A DNA stretch of 64,000 bases from Gallaecimonas kandeliae (GCF_030450055.1 NZ_CP118480.1:186001-250000); one strand, 5' to 3'. Positions 1 through 9,357 are shown, counted from the first letter of the stretch. The notes: generated by a model from the letters alone, not told the origin. Numbers and translations: made by a program.

Positions 1-986
1 TCTGGACCTGGCTGATCACCGCCTTCCTGCTGATCGCCGTGATGCCGGTGCTGGCCGGGGCCGTGACCATGGTGCTCACCGACAAGTACTTCGGCACCGA
101 CTTCTTCAACGCCGCCGGCGGCGGCGATCCCGTGATGTTCCAGCACATCTTCTGGTTCTTCGGGCACCCCGAGGTCTACATCATGATCTTGCCGAGCTTC
201 GGCATCATCAGCGCCATCCTGCCCACCTTCGCCCGCAAGAAACTGTTCGGCTATTCAAGCATGGTGTACGCCACCTCCAGCATCGCCGGCCTGTCCTTCG
301 TGGTCTGGGCCCACCACATGTTCACCACCGGCATGCCGCTCTTCGGCGAACTGTTCTTCATGTACTGCACCATGCTGATAGCGGTGCCGACCGGGGTGAA
401 GGTATTCAACTGGGTGGCGACCCTCTGGCGTGGCTCCATCAGCTTCGAGGTGCCCATGCTGTTCGCCCTGGCCTTCCTGGTGCTCTTCACCATAGGGGGC
501 TTCTCGGGGCTGATGCTGGCCATGACTCCGGCCGACTTCCAGTACCAGGACACCTACTTCGTGGTGGCCCACTTCCACTACGTGCTGGTGACGGGGGCCA
601 TCTTCTCGATCATGGCCGCCACTTATTATTGGATACCCAAGTGGACGGGGCACATGTTCGACGAGACCTTGGGCAAGGCCCATTTCTGGTGCTCGCTGAT
701 CTCGGTGAACGTGCTCTTCTTCCCCATGCACTTCCTGGGGCTGGCGGGCATGCCGAGGCGTATTCCCGATTACGCCCTGCAGTTCGCCGACCTCAACAAG
801 CTGGTGTCCATCGGCGGCTTCGCCTTCGGCGCCAGCCAGCTGATCTTCCTGTGGGTGGTGATCAAGTGCATCCGCGGCGGTAAGCCGGCACCGGCCAAAC
901 CCTGGGACGGCGCCGATGGCCTGGAATGGACACTGTCCAGCCCGCCCCCTTACCACAGCTTCCAGGAACCGCCGGAGGTGGACTGA
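1..986 (+). CDS. ctaD: Cytochrome c oxidase subunit I, 3' part (5' end outside window)
   Basis: This is the catalytic subunit of aa3-type cytochrome c oxidase, an inner-membrane protein that reduces O2 at a heme a3-CuB centre. The open frame runs in from the window edge (first full codon at base 3), so about 200 N-terminal residues are missing. Visible family hallmarks are HPEVY (CuB ligand and cross-linked Tyr), AHHMFT (two CuB His) and [10 protein letters not shown] (heme a3 and heme a His). The GTG/ATG codons at 39-44 are internal, because the frame upstream of them ([10 protein letters not shown]) is standard subunit I sequence. The stop overlaps ctaG by one base (TGATG), so the genes are cotranscribed. 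Confidence 0.97.
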   Translation, partial: WTWLITAFLLIAVMPVLAGAVTMVLTDKYFGTDFFNAAGGGDPVMFQHIFWFFGHPEVYIMILPSFGIISAILPTFARKKLFGYSSMVYATSSIAGLSFVVWAHHMFTTGMPLFGELFFMYCTMLIAVPTGVKVFNWVATLWRGSISFEVPMLFALAFLVLFTIGGFSGLMLAMTPADFQYQDTYFVVAHFHYVLVTGAIFSIMAATYYWIPKWTGHMFDETLGKAHFWCSLISVNVLFFPMHFLGLAGMPRRIPDYALQFADLNKLVSIGGFAFGASQLIFLWVVIKCIRGGKPAPAKPWDGADGLEWTLSSPPPYHSFQEPPEVD

Positions 987-1522
987 TGGCCGAGGCAAAG
1001 GACCACAGCAAACTGGTCAAGCGGCTGGTGCTGCTGGTGGTGGCGATGTCCGGCTTCGCCTTCGCTCTGGTGCCGCTCTACAACGTCTTTTGCCAAGTCA
1101 CCGGCATCAACGGCAAGACGGGGGGTCCTGTGGCGGCCCCCATCAACGACATCGAAGACCACAGCCGCACGGTGACGGTGCAGTTCGTGGCCTATGTGAC
1201 GGACGGCCTGCCCTGGCAGTTCCACCCCGACGTCACCCAGGTGGTGGTGCATCCCGGTGAACGCAAACAGGTGCACTTCTTCGCCAAGAACCTGGCCGAC
1301 AAGGCCGTCACCATCCAGGCCATACCTTCGGTGGCTCCCGGCATAGGGGCCAAGTATTTCCACAAGATCGAATGCTTCTGCTTTCACCAGGAAACCTTGG
1401 CGGCGGGGCAGCAGACCGAGATGAAGCTGTTGTTCTTCCTGGACCCTGAGCTGCCCAAGGACATCGATACCCTGACCCTCTCCTACACCCTCTACAACCT
1501 CAGCGCGAGGAAGGACACATGA
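986..1522 (+). CDS. ctaG: Cytochrome c oxidase assembly protein CtaG/Cox11
   Basis: Copper chaperone that delivers Cu to the CuB site of subunit I. The protein has 178 residues, a short cytoplasmic N-terminus, one membrane anchor (about residues 11-30) and a periplasmic domain with the Cu-binding pair C130 and C132 in the motif IECFCF, all as expected for Cox11. I chose the ATG at 986, which overlaps the ctaD stop, over an in-frame ATG at 926: the extra 20 residues lie inside ctaD and match nothing in the family. It overlaps ctaE by 4 nt (ATGA), indicating translational coupling. Confidence 0.95.
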   Translation: MAEAKDHSKLVKRLVLLVVAMSGFAFALVPLYNVFCQVTGINGKTGGPVAAPINDIEDHSRTVTVQFVAYVTDGLPWQFHPDVTQVVVHPGERKQVHFFAKNLADKAVTIQAIPSVAPGIGAKYFHKIECFCFHQETLAAGQQTEMKLLFFLDPELPKDIDTLTLSYTLYNLSARKDT

Positions 1523-2391
1523 GCCAAGAACGGTATTACGTGCCGGCCAGTTCCATCTGGCCCATCATGGGTGCCTTGAGCCTCTTTCTGATCGCCTTCG
1601 GCGCCGGCCACTACGTGCCCCAGGCCACCCAGGGCAAGGACGGCTTCGGCGGCTGGTTGATGCTGGCCGGCTTCACCACCTTGGTGCTGATGTGTTTCGG
1701 CTGGTTCGGCACCGTCATCCACGAGTCCATGAAAGGCCTCTATTCGGCGCAGATGGACAGGTCTTTCCGCCAAGGCATGAGCTGGTTCATCTTCTCAGAG
1801 GTGATGTTCTTCGGGGCCTTCTTCGGGGCCCTCTTCTACGCCCGCATCTTCGCCGTGCCCTGGCTGGGCGGGGCCTCCAACAACATCTTCACCCACGAAC
1901 TGCTCTGGCCCGATTTCTCCGGCACCTGGCCCGTGGCCACCACCCCTGGGGGCAAGAGCACCGAGATCATGCCCTGGCAGGGCATACCCCTTATCAACAC
2001 CCTGATCCTGCTGAGCTCCTCCGTTACCGTGCACCTGGCCCACATCTCGCTGGAGAAGAACCAGCGCCTGGCCCTCAAGCTGTGGTTGGGACTGACCATA
2101 GTGCTGGGGGCCAGCTTCCTCTACATGCAGGGCCACGAATATATCCACGCCTATACGGAAATGGGGCTGAAGCTCAACGCCGGCATCTACGGCAACACCT
2201 TCTTCATGCTCACCGGCTTCCACGGCCTGCACGTGACCCTTGGCACCCTGATGCTGACCATCATGTGGCTGCGGATCCTCAAGGGGCACTTCAGCCCCCA
2301 CAAGCATTTCGGCTTCATGGCGGCCAGTTGGTACTGGCACTTCGTGGACGTGGTCTGGCTCTGCCTCTTCACCTTCGTCTACGTGCTCTGA
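1519..2391 (+). CDS. ctaE: Cytochrome c oxidase subunit III
   Basis: Integral membrane subunit of the aa3 oxidase that stabilises the subunit I core. The protein has 290 residues with seven hydrophobic segments. Typical sequence includes the region around WFGTVIHES, the loop GHEYIHAY and the C-terminal ASWYWHFVDVVWL. It starts in the ATGA overlap with ctaG. It is the last plus-strand gene before the divergent DUF2909 gene. The length includes the usual subunit III loop insertion near residues 115-150. Confidence 0.96.
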   Translation: MSQERYYVPASSIWPIMGALSLFLIAFGAGHYVPQATQGKDGFGGWLMLAGFTTLVLMCFGWFGTVIHESMKGLYSAQMDRSFRQGMSWFIFSEVMFFGAFFGALFYARIFAVPWLGGASNNIFTHELLWPDFSGTWPVATTPGGKSTEIMPWQGIPLINTLILLSSSVTVHLAHISLEKNQRLALKLWLGLTIVLGASFLYMQGHEYIHAYTEMGLKLNAGIYGNTFFMLTGFHGLHVTLGTLMLTIMWLRILKGHFSPHKHFGFMAASWYWHFVDVVWLCLFTFVYVL

Positions 2392-2437
2392 AGGGCGGGG
2401 AGGGGAAGCCGTGGCGGTGCAGGAGCAGCAAGACCCC

Positions 2438-2644
2438 TTAGTAGGGCCTGTGGTGGGGGACTATGACGCCGGTCACCAGCAGCAGGATGATCAGGGCCAG
2501 CACCAGGGCGGAGAACAACAGCCGCCGGCCCAGGTGTTTGCTCATCTGCCCCTCTTCCCCCTGGCGCAGCATGGAAAAGAGTGCCCGGAACAGGTTGAAG
2601 ATGACGACGGCCAGCAGCAGGACGATCAGAAGCTTTATCAGCAT
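2438..2644 (-). CDS. DUF2909 twin-transmembrane protein
   Basis: Small 68-residue membrane protein of unknown function, with two hydrophobic helices (about residues 3-20 and 42-62) joined by a charged loop (RQGEEGQMSKH). The pattern fits the DUF2909 family, which is often found next to SURF1 in cox clusters. It lies on the strand opposite to the cox genes, in the gap between ctaE and SURF1, and its start is only 9 bp from the SURF1 start. Any transcript reading from ctaE into SURF1 is therefore antisense to it. The family assignment is from recall of the pattern, not from a search. Confidence 0.75.
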   Translation of the reverse strand: MLIKLLIVLLLAVVIFNLFRALFSMLRQGEEGQMSKHLGRRLLFSALVLALIILLLVTGVIVPHHRPY

Positions 2645-2653
2645 GGAGGCAAG

Positions 2654-3331
2654 GTGAGGTTGGTGGTGCCTTGGTTAATCACAATGGCCCTGCTGGGGCT
2701 TTTCTGCAAGCTGGCCTGGTGGCAATGGCAGCGGGCCGGGGAGAAGGAAGCCCGCCTGGCGCTGATGGTGAGCCGCCCCCAGCTCAGCCTGGCCGAGGCC
2801 CTGAACCAGGCCGAACCCAACGACTGGCCGGTGAGGGTGCGCGGCCGCTGGCTGCCCCAGGCGGTGCTCTGGGACAACCGCACCCTGGGCGCCAAGGTGG
2901 GCTACGACCTGCTGCAGCCTTTTGAAACCGACGAGGGCACACTGCTGGTGGACAGGGGCTTCCTGGCGGCCCCCGAGCACCGCGACCAGCTGCCGACCTT
3001 GCCCCTGGCCTCGGGCGAAGCGCTGCTGCTTGGCCACCTGCGGCTGCCGGAGCGCGGCCTGCTGCTGGGGGCCAACAGCCCTGAAGCCATCAAGGGGGCC
3101 TGGCGTATCCAGGAGCCCCTGCCGGCTGACCTGGCCCCTGCCCTCAAACTCAAACTGCTGCCGGTGGTGCTGAACCTGGGGCAGGGCGCCGACGGCCTGG
3201 TACCCCACTGGGCCCCGGTGGTGATGCCGCCGGAAAAACACCGGGCCTATGCCGTGCAATGGGCGCTGATGGCCCTGGCCCTGGTGGTGGTGTTCGGTTT
3301 CTGGCTACGCAAGCAAAGGAGGGCGCCGTGA
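2654..3331 (+). CDS. SURF1 family cytochrome oxidase biogenesis protein
   Basis: Assembly factor of heme-copper oxidases, implicated in heme a insertion. The protein has 225 residues with an N-terminal membrane helix, the family motif WWQWQRAGEKEARL, then conserved segments (VRGRWLP, LVDRGFL) and a C-terminal helix before FWLRKQRR. The frame is open upstream to 2411, but that part is antisense to the DUF2909 gene. I chose GTG 2654, with GGAGG at 2645-2649 just before it. TTG 2660 and GTG 2663 are alternatives. The stop overlaps the next gene by 4 nt (GTGA). Confidence 0.88.
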   Translation: MRLVVPWLITMALLGLFCKLAWWQWQRAGEKEARLALMVSRPQLSLAEALNQAEPNDWPVRVRGRWLPQAVLWDNRTLGAKVGYDLLQPFETDEGTLLVDRGFLAAPEHRDQLPTLPLASGEALLLGHLRLPERGLLLGANSPEAIKGAWRIQEPLPADLAPALKLKLLPVVLNLGQGADGLVPHWAPVVMPPEKHRAYAVQWALMALALVVVFGFWLRKQRRAP

Positions 3332-3852
3332 CCCGTGAAAAACGCCTGCTGCTGGGCTTCCTGGCCCTGTTCATCCTGCCCATAGCCCTGGCCCAACTGG
3401 CCTTCATGCAGGGCTGGCTCAAGGGCGGACCCACCACCAACAAGGGCGAGCTGCTCAGCCCGCCGCTCTCCGCCCAGGCCCTGTTTGCGGACGACCACCA
3501 CTGGCGCCTGGTCTACGTGATGCCGGCCCAATGTGGCGCCGCCTGCCGCGAGAGCCTCTACATCCTGGGCCAGGCCCACCTGGCGCTGGGCAAGGAAATG
3601 GCCAGGGTCCAGCCCCTGGTGCTGGCCCAGGCTCCCTGGCCAGACGGGCTGGAGGCGGCCTATCCCGCCTTAAATTTCCGGCGGCTGGCGGCCACAGTCC
3701 CCCTTTCCGGCGACCGGATCTACATCGCCGACCCCCGCGGTTTCGTGATGCTGCGCTACCAGCCCAGGGCGGTGCGGGCCGAGAGCCTGCTGCTGGGCAA
3801 GGACATGCTCACCGATCTCAAGAAGCTGCTCAAGCAGTCCCAGATAGGATGA
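3328..3852 (+). CDS. Oxidase-cluster membrane-anchored protein of unknown function
   Basis: A 174-residue protein with one N-terminal membrane helix (about residues 7-26) and a periplasmic domain. It contains MPAQCGAACRESLY, a Cys pair reminiscent of the metal-binding cysteines of SCO/thioredoxin-fold proteins, and a strand-like IYIADPRGFVML. A gene of this kind commonly sits between SURF1 and ctaA in gammaproteobacterial cox operons, so a role in oxidase maturation is likely but unproven. The GTG start at 3328 overlaps the SURF1 stop and follows AAAGGAGGG (3315-3323). An in-frame ATG at 3259 lies inside SURF1 and is rejected. Confidence 0.85.
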   Translation: MTREKRLLLGFLALFILPIALAQLAFMQGWLKGGPTTNKGELLSPPLSAQALFADDHHWRLVYVMPAQCGAACRESLYILGQAHLALGKEMARVQPLVLAQAPWPDGLEAAYPALNFRRLAATVPLSGDRIYIADPRGFVMLRYQPRAVRAESLLLGKDMLTDLKKLLKQSQIG

Positions 3853-3857
3853 CGGCC

Positions 3858-4841
3858 ATGAAGACATTGACCTGGATAGGGATAGTGCTGGCCTTCGGGG
3901 TCATAGCCCTGGGGGCTTACACCCGGCTCACCGACGCCGGCCTGGGTTGCCCGGACTGGCCCGGCTGCTATGGCCAGCTGACGGTGCCGAGCGCCGTCCA
4001 CCACCTGGCCAACGCCGAGGCCCCCACGGCCTATCCCGGCCGGCCCATCGAGGCCCACAAGGCCTGGAACGAGATGGTGCACCGCTACTTCGCCGGCACC
4101 CTGGGGCTCTGCATCTTCGGCTTGTTCAGCCTGGCCTGCTGGCAACGGGCTCGGCAAAGGGGCCTGGCCCTGGCCCTGCTGGCCATGGTGGTGTTCCAGG
4201 CGGCCCTTGGCATGTGGACTGTGACCATGAGTCTGAGGCCCGCCATCGTCATGGGCCACCTGCTGGGAGGCTTCACCACCCTGGCGCTGCTGTGGCTGAT
4301 GGGGCTGAGGCTGTCGGGCTGGCGGGTGCCGGGCGGGGAGAGGGCGCTGCGCCGCTACCGGGGCCTGGCCGGCCTGGTGCTGGTGGCCGTGGTGCTGCAG
4401 GTAGCCCTTGGCGGTTGGACTTCCAGCAACTACGCGGCCCTGGCCTGTACCCAGTTGCCGGTCTGCGAGGGCCAGTGGTGGAACCACCTGCATCCCCTGG
4501 AGGCCTTCAACCCCTTGTCGCCGCCTGCCGAAAACTACCAGTACGGGGTGCTGGGCTACGAGGCACGTATGACCATACAGGTGACCCACAGGTTCTGGGC
4601 CCTGGTCACGGCCCTGTTGGTGTCGGCCCTGGCGGTACAGTTGCTGCGCGGCGCCCAATCCAGGACCTTCAAGCAGCTGGGCTGGTTGCTGCTGACGCTG
4701 CTGCTGGTGCAACTGGGCCTCGGCATCGCCAACGTCACCCTGATGTTGCCCCTGGGGGTGGCCCTGGCCCATAACCTCACGGCCCTGGTGCTGCTGCTCA
4801 GCCTGGTCACCCTCAACTACGGCCTCTGGCGCAAAGCATGA
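3858..4841 (+). CDS. ctaA: Heme A synthase (COX15/CtaA)
   Basis: Converts heme O to heme A by oxidising the C8 methyl group, in the inner membrane. The protein has 327 residues and about eight hydrophobic segments. The expected heme-ligand histidines are present in [24 protein letters not shown] and LAHNLTAL, and the N-terminus has the family signature [19 protein letters not shown] chose ATG 3858, preceded by AGGA at 3846-3849. ATG 3849 (three residues longer, overlapping the previous stop) is equally in frame but has no spacer to a ribosome site. It overlaps ctaB by 4 nt. Confidence 0.95.
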   Translation: MKTLTWIGIVLAFGVIALGAYTRLTDAGLGCPDWPGCYGQLTVPSAVHHLANAEAPTAYPGRPIEAHKAWNEMVHRYFAGTLGLCIFGLFSLACWQRARQRGLALALLAMVVFQAALGMWTVTMSLRPAIVMGHLLGGFTTLALLWLMGLRLSGWRVPGGERALRRYRGLAGLVLVAVVLQVALGGWTSSNYAALACTQLPVCEGQWWNHLHPLEAFNPLSPPAENYQYGVLGYEARMTIQVTHRFWALVTALLVSALAVQLLRGAQSRTFKQLGWLLLTLLLVQLGLGIANVTLMLPLGVALAHNLTALVLLLSLVTLNYGLWRKA

Positions 4842-5731
4842 ACAGCCTCAGCCTGATCTGGCGGCAGGGCCTGGCCTGGCGGGACTACCTGGAGCTGACC
4901 AAGCCCAGGGTGGTTGCGCTGCTGCTGCTCACCGCCTTGGTGGGCATGGTGTTGGCGAGCCCCGGTTGGCCGCCGCTCTGGACTGTGCTCAACGGCCTTT
5001 GTGGCATAGGGCTGGTGTCGGCGGCGGCGGCAGCCATCAACCATGTGCTGGACCAGCGCATCGACCTCAAGATGGCCCGCACCTACATGAGGCCGGTGGC
5101 CAGGGGCAGGGTCAGCACCACCAGGGCTTTGGCTTTCGCTGCCCTGCTGGCGGTGCTGGGGCTGGCGCAGCTGGCCTTGCTGGTGAACCCACTGACGGCT
5201 CTGCTGACCTTTCTCGCCATGCTGGGCTACGCCGTCCTCTATACCGTCTTTCTGAAGCGGGCCACCCCCCAGAACATCGTCATCGGTGGCCTGGCCGGGG
5301 CGGCGCCGCCGCTGCTGGGCTGGACGGCGGTGACAGGTAGCCTGCATGGCGACGCCTGGCTGCTGGTGATGATCATCTTCACCTGGACGCCGCCCCATTT
5401 CTGGGCCCTGGCCATAGCGCGGCGGGCCGACTACCAGCGCGCCGGCATTCCCATGCTGCCGGTGACCCATGGGGTGGATTTCACCAAGACCTGCATACTG
5501 CTCTACACGGTGCTGCTGCTGGCGGTGCTGTTGTTGCCGTACCTCACCGGCCTGGCGGGCCTGCTCTACCTGGCGGGTGCCCTGGTGCTGGGGACCTGGT
5601 TCCTCTGGCACGCCGCCCTGCTCAAGTGGCGAGACAGGGAAGGCCAGGCCATGCGCACCTTCAGGGTCAGCATCTGGCAACTCATGTTATTGTTCCTGTT
5701 GTTGCTGATTGACCATGGAGTGGGTAGATGA
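4838..5731 (+). CDS. ctaB: Protoheme IX farnesyltransferase (heme O synthase)
   Basis: UbiA-family prenyltransferase that adds a farnesyl group to protoheme to make heme O, the substrate of the preceding ctaA product. The protein has 297 residues and is polytopic. It contains the prenyl-diphosphate motif NHVLDQRID (NxxxDxxxD) and the second Asp-rich region near [13 protein letters not shown]. The N-terminal [14 protein letters not shown] is typical of CtaB/CyoE. It is coupled to ctaA and to SCO by ATGA overlaps at both ends. Confidence 0.96.
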   Translation: MNSLSLIWRQGLAWRDYLELTKPRVVALLLLTALVGMVLASPGWPPLWTVLNGLCGIGLVSAAAAAINHVLDQRIDLKMARTYMRPVARGRVSTTRALAFAALLAVLGLAQLALLVNPLTALLTFLAMLGYAVLYTVFLKRATPQNIVIGGLAGAAPPLLGWTAVTGSLHGDAWLLVMIIFTWTPPHFWALAIARRADYQRAGIPMLPVTHGVDFTKTCILLYTVLLLAVLLLPYLTGLAGLLYLAGALVLGTWFLWHAALLKWRDREGQAMRTFRVSIWQLMLLFLLLLIDHGVGR

Positions 5732-6339
5732 AAGTCAAGGCCATGTGGAGCCTGGTGGCGGCCCTTTTTCTTTGCGTGGGCCTGGGGCTCTATTTCTGGC
5801 TGTCCCAGCCGCCCCAGGTGCAGGCCCTCTGGTATCCCCAACCCAGGCCCCTGGCCCCCTTCAAGCTCAGCGACCAGGACGGCAAGGCCTTTACCCAGGC
5901 CAACCTCAAGGGCAAGTGGAGCCTGGTGTTCCTGGGCTATACCTCCTGCCCCGACATCTGCCCCGCCACCCTGAGCCGGCTGTCCGCCGTCTACCCCAAG
6001 CTGGAAGCGGAGAGCGAGCAGCCGGTGCAGGTGATCTTCCTCACCGCCGACCCCAAGCGCGACACCCAGGCCCGCCTCAAGGACTACATCCGCTTCTTTG
6101 GGCCCGAGTTCATTGCCGTGCGCGGCGGCCAGGACCAGCTCTTCCCCCTGAGCCGCCAGCTGGGGCTGATGTACCAGTACGACGAGGACGGCAGTGTCGG
6201 CCACTCGGCCGACCTGGTGCTGGTGAACCCGGACGGCGCCATAGAAGCGATGTTCAGGCCGGCGTCTGGCCGGCTGCCTTTAGTTGATACCAAGCAGCTG
6301 CTCAGCGACTTCGAGGTGATCGCCGACGCCCGTTCCTAG
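5728..6339 (+). CDS. SCO1/SenC family copper chaperone
   Basis: Membrane-anchored thioredoxin-fold protein that helps assemble the CuA site of oxidase subunit II. The protein has 203 residues: an N-terminal anchor (about residues 6-25), the Cu-binding CxxxC as C74 and C78 ([10 protein letters not shown]), and the third ligand H159 (VGHSADLV). It is the last gene of the plus-strand cox operon. The downstream 65 bp to the convergent norR stop hold no clear hairpin terminator. Confidence 0.95.
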   Translation: MKVKAMWSLVAALFLCVGLGLYFWLSQPPQVQALWYPQPRPLAPFKLSDQDGKAFTQANLKGKWSLVFLGYTSCPDICPATLSRLSAVYPKLEAESEQPVQVIFLTADPKRDTQARLKDYIRFFGPEFIAVRGGQDQLFPLSRQLGLMYQYDEDGSVGHSADLVLVNPDGAIEAMFRPASGRLPLVDTKQLLSDFEVIADARS

Positions 6340-6404
6340 GGCGCCGGTTTCAGTTTTCCAGCCCTGGCCTTCTGGCCTGCTCTTGCCTGACCCCAAGCGC
6401 CCTT

Positions 6405-7961
6405 TCAGGCCAGCTTTTTCTTCAGCGTCAGCCCCAACCGTTTGGCCAGCCGTTGCAGGTTGGCCCTGTCCAGTTCCAGGCGCCGCGCCGCCGCCGACCA
6501 GTTGTGCCCTTCCTGTTCCAGTACCTCGCCGATCAGCTGCCGCTGATAGCTGTCCACGGCGGCCTTGAGGCTGAGCTGCTGGGTCTTCACCAAAGGCGTC
6601 AGCGCCGGCTTGGCGGGGGCGGCGCCGTCCAGGTCGCAGTGCTGTGGCTCTATGGTGACGAATCCCTGAGGGCCCTGCTCGCGCACCGCCTTCAGGGCAC
6701 TGCGGCTGACGCAGTGCTCCAGCTCCCGCACGTTGCCTGGCCAGTCATAGCTGAGCATCAGTTGTTCGGTGGCGGGAGCCAGCTTGAGCTGGGCCAGGCC
6801 CAGGCGGCGCCGGGTGTTCTCCAGGAAAAAACCGGCCAGCAGCAGTATGTCGGTACCCCTTTCCCGCAGCGGCGGCACGGCCACGGGGTAGACGCTGAGG
6901 CGGTGGTAGAGGTCGGCACGGAAGCGGCCGGCCGCCACCTCCGCCTTGAGGTCGCGGTTGGTGGCGGCCAGCACCCGCACGTCCACCTGGCGGCTCTGGT
7001 CCTGGCCCAGGGTCTGGATCTCGCCGCTTTGCAGGGTGCGCAGCAGCTTGCTCTGGGTCGCCAGGGACAGCTCCCCCACTTCGTCCAGGAAGAGGGTGCC
7101 GCCGTCGGCCAGCAGGAATTTGCCCGGCCTGGCACTGTCGGCACCGGTGAAGGCGCCCTTGGTATGGCCGAACAGTTCGCTTTCGATCAGCTGCTCGGGC
7201 AGGGCGGCGCAGTTGATGTGTACCAGCGGCGCCTGGGCGCGCTTGGACTGGGCGTGCAGGGTACGAGCCACCAGCTCCTTGCCGACCCCCGTCTCACCCT
7301 GGATGAGCACGGTGAAATCCGAGGGGGCCACCAGCGCCAGCTCCTGCTTGAGGCGTTCCATCACCGGGCTGTCGCCCAGCAGGCGGCTGCCGTCCCGGCT
7401 CAGGGCCTCCGACGCCAGTTCCTGCATGACCTGCTGGTTGTGCTGGGCCCGCTGTTCCAGGCTGTCCAGCTGGATGGCCGCCTTGAGGGTGGCCGCCGCC
7501 AGGGCCGACACCACGTCGAGGGTCCTGTCTGTTATGGCATCGAAACTGCCGGGGGCCAGGCTGTCGAAGGTCAGGAAGCCCAACAGCCTGCCATCGCTGT
7601 GCAGTGGCAGGCCCATGCAGGCGTGGATCTGCAGGTCGCTGGCATCAGCCAGCAGCAGGCCGTCGTAAGGGTCGGGGAGCTCGGCGTCTTCCTTGAAGCG
7701 CACCGGCCGTCCGGCCTCGGCCATGGCCTTGAAGCGGGGGTGGTGATCCAGATGGAAGCGCCTGCCCCTGGTGTCGGCGGAGAGCCCCTGTATGGCCAGG
7801 GGCACGGCGTCCGGGGCCTGGTAGGCCAGCAGGGCTATGGCGTCACAGGGAATGGCCTTGCGCAGGGCCGTCAGCAAGCGGTCGAACCTGTCCTTGTTGG
7901 CCAGGCTGGATGCCAGATCCAGGGCTATCTCCAGCAGTAGCCCCTGGTTGAGACCCATCAT
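6405..7961 (-). CDS. norR: Nitric oxide reductase transcription regulator NorR
   Basis: Sigma54-dependent activator that senses NO through a non-heme iron in its N-terminal GAF domain. The protein has 518 residues: GAF (about 10-165), AAA+ domain with Walker A GETGVGKE and the sigma54-contact loop GAFTGA, then a C-terminal Fis-type helix-turn-helix (NWSAAARRLELDRANLQRLAKRLG). The frame stays open to an ATG at 8012. The start at 7961 (MMGLNQ, alternative 7958) aligns with E. coli NorR, and the extra 17 residues would be encoded inside the NorR-type sites. It is divergent from hmp, which it likely controls. Confidence 0.93.
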   Translation of the reverse strand: MMGLNQGLLLEIALDLASSLANKDRFDRLLTALRKAIPCDAIALLAYQAPDAVPLAIQGLSADTRGRRFHLDHHPRFKAMAEAGRPVRFKEDAELPDPYDGLLLADASDLQIHACMGLPLHSDGRLLGFLTFDSLAPGSFDAITDRTLDVVSALAAATLKAAIQLDSLEQRAQHNQQVMQELASEALSRDGSRLLGDSPVMERLKQELALVAPSDFTVLIQGETGVGKELVARTLHAQSKRAQAPLVHINCAALPEQLIESELFGHTKGAFTGADSARPGKFLLADGGTLFLDEVGELSLATQSKLLRTLQSGEIQTLGQDQSRQVDVRVLAATNRDLKAEVAAGRFRADLYHRLSVYPVAVPPLRERGTDILLLAGFFLENTRRRLGLAQLKLAPATEQLMLSYDWPGNVRELEHCVSRSALKAVREQGPQGFVTIEPQHCDLDGAAPAKPALTPLVKTQQLSLKAAVDSYQRQLIGEVLEQEGHNWSAAARRLELDRANLQRLAKRLGLTLKKKLA

Positions 7962-7963
7962 GT

Positions 7964-8018
7964 GTCTATATGACTCCATGGAGTGTAAATGACCGTAAGG
8001 ATGGTGTGTCATTTTTAC
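7964..8018. promoter_or_regulatory. Three GT-N7-AC NorR enhancer sites
   Basis: Three elements fit the E. coli NorR core GT-N7-AC: GTCTATATGAC at 7964-7974, GTGTAAATGAC at 7983-7993 and GTCATTTTTAC at 8008-8018. They lie directly upstream of norR, 54-109 bp before the -24 element of the hmp promoter, where bacterial enhancer sites are expected. Three clustered sites is also the E. coli norR-norVW arrangement. The match is seen in sequence. Binding is inferred. Confidence 0.75.
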
Positions 8019-8071
8019 TGCAAAGGCAATGCTTAATATTTAATGCATTGATATATAAGTAGTATTTCAAC

Positions 8072-8087
8072 TGGCATGACCTTTGAT
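8072..8087 (+). promoter_or_regulatory. Sigma54-like promoter of hmp
   Basis: TGGCATGACCTTTGAT matches the -24/-12 consensus (TGGCAC-N5-TTGC) with GG at 8073-8074. The -12 element has GA in place of GC, so it is a one-mismatch site. The predicted transcript start near 8097 leaves a leader of about 29 nt containing AAGGAG before the hmp ATG. Confidence 0.55.
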
Positions 8088-8125
8088 AGAGGCAAGGCAG
8101 CCTTTCATATCCAAGGAGTAGTACC

Positions 8126-9310
8126 ATGCTGAGTGCCAGCACCATAGCCCATGTCAAAGCCACCATCCCCGTCCTGGAGCAGGCGGGCCCGGCTATCACC
8201 GCCCACTTTTACCAGCGGATGTTCAGCCATAATCCCGAGCTGAAGGACATCTTCAACCTGACCAACCAGCAGACGGGCCGCCAGCAGGTAGCGCTGTTCG
8301 AGGCCATCGCCGCCTACGCCAAACACATCGAAACCCCGGAGGTGCTGGCCGGGGCCGTGGAGCGTATCGCCCAGAAGCACACCAGTTTCGTGGTCAAACC
8401 CGAGCATTACGCCATCGTCGGCGGGCACCTGCTGGCCACCTTGCAGGAGCTGGCCCCCGAGGTCTTCGACGAGGCCACCACCGCCGCCTGGGCCGAGGCC
8501 TACCATTTCCTGGCCGGGATCTTCATCGACCGCGAAGGCACCCTCTACGAGGTGCGCCGCCAGGCCCAGGGCGGTTGGGCAGGAGAGCGCCGCTTCCGCC
8601 TGGTGGCAAAGACGCCGGAATCCGAACGGGTGACCAGCTTCGTCTGGGAGCCAGTAGACGGCGGCGCCGTGCTGAGCTTCGAACCGGGCCAGTATATCGG
8701 TATCAAGGTGCATCCGGCTGGCAGCGACTACAACGAGATCCGCCAATACAGCCTGTCGGACAAGTCCGACGGCCGCCGCTACCGCATCAGCGTCAAGCGT
8801 GAGGGTAATGGTGAGCAACAGGGCCTGGTGTCCAACCACCTGCATGACCAGGTCCAGGTGGGTGACGAGGTGGCGCTGATCCCGCCGGCAGGGGATTTCT
8901 TCCTGGACCAGGAAAGCCAAAGCCCTGTGGTGCTGGTCAGCGCCGGTGTCGGCCTGACCCCCATGATGGCCATGCTGGAGACCCTCTGCGCCGGCAACAG
9001 CCCCCGCCCCGTCCACTTCCTGCACGCCTGCGAAAACGCGGCCCAGCACAGCTTCAAAGACAGGGTGGTCGAACTGGCCGGGCGCCACGGCGTCAACACC
9101 CAGGTCTGGTACCGGGAAGGGGAGGCGCTGCAGCACAGCGGCCTGATGGATATCGCCAAGGTCAAAGCGACCCTGCCTATCGCCGACGGCGACTTCTACC
9201 TCTGCGGCCCGATGCCCTTTATGGCCTCGGCGAAGAGCCAGCTGTTGGAAGCGGGGGTGGATGAGGGCCGTATCCACTACGAGGCCTTCGGCCCCCATGT
9301 GGCTCTCTGA
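8126..9310 (+). CDS. hmp: Flavohemoprotein, nitric oxide dioxygenase
   Basis: Cytoplasmic NO dioxygenase that turns NO, O2 and NAD(P)H into nitrate. The protein has 394 residues. The globin domain (1-135) has the heme-pocket residues at the same numbers as E. coli Hmp: Y29, Q53 and proximal H85. An FAD-binding ferredoxin-reductase domain follows (RQYSLSD), then an NAD domain (GVGLTPMMAML and YLCGPMPFM). AAGGAG lies 8 nt before the ATG. The upstream NorR sites and sigma54-like promoter imply NO induction, as known in Vibrio species. Confidence 0.97.
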   Translation: MLSASTIAHVKATIPVLEQAGPAITAHFYQRMFSHNPELKDIFNLTNQQTGRQQVALFEAIAAYAKHIETPEVLAGAVERIAQKHTSFVVKPEHYAIVGGHLLATLQELAPEVFDEATTAAWAEAYHFLAGIFIDREGTLYEVRRQAQGGWAGERRFRLVAKTPESERVTSFVWEPVDGGAVLSFEPGQYIGIKVHPAGSDYNEIRQYSLSDKSDGRRYRISVKREGNGEQQGLVSNHLHDQVQVGDEVALIPPAGDFFLDQESQSPVVLVSAGVGLTPMMAMLETLCAGNSPRPVHFLHACENAAQHSFKDRVVELAGRHGVNTQVWYREGEALQHSGLMDIAKVKATLPIADGDFYLCGPMPFMASAKSQLLEAGVDEGRIHYEAFGPHVAL

Positions 9311-9311
9311 A

Positions 9312-9345
9312 TAAAAAAAGCCCCCGCACTGCGGGGGCTTTTTCT
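9312..9345. terminator. Bidirectional terminator between hmp and POT gene
   Basis: GC-rich hairpin AGCCCCCGC-ACT-GCGGGGGCT (9319-9339) flanked by A-rich and T-rich runs on both sides, so it can end the convergent transcripts of hmp and the peptide transporter. Confidence 0.9.
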
Positions 9346-9357
9346 TGGGAAGTCCTA

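Noticed and set aside
7962-8012. norR starting at ATG 8012 (17 residues longer)
   Set aside because: The extra codons overlap the three NorR-type sites and are not present in E. coli NorR. The ATGs at 7958/7961 align with the family start.
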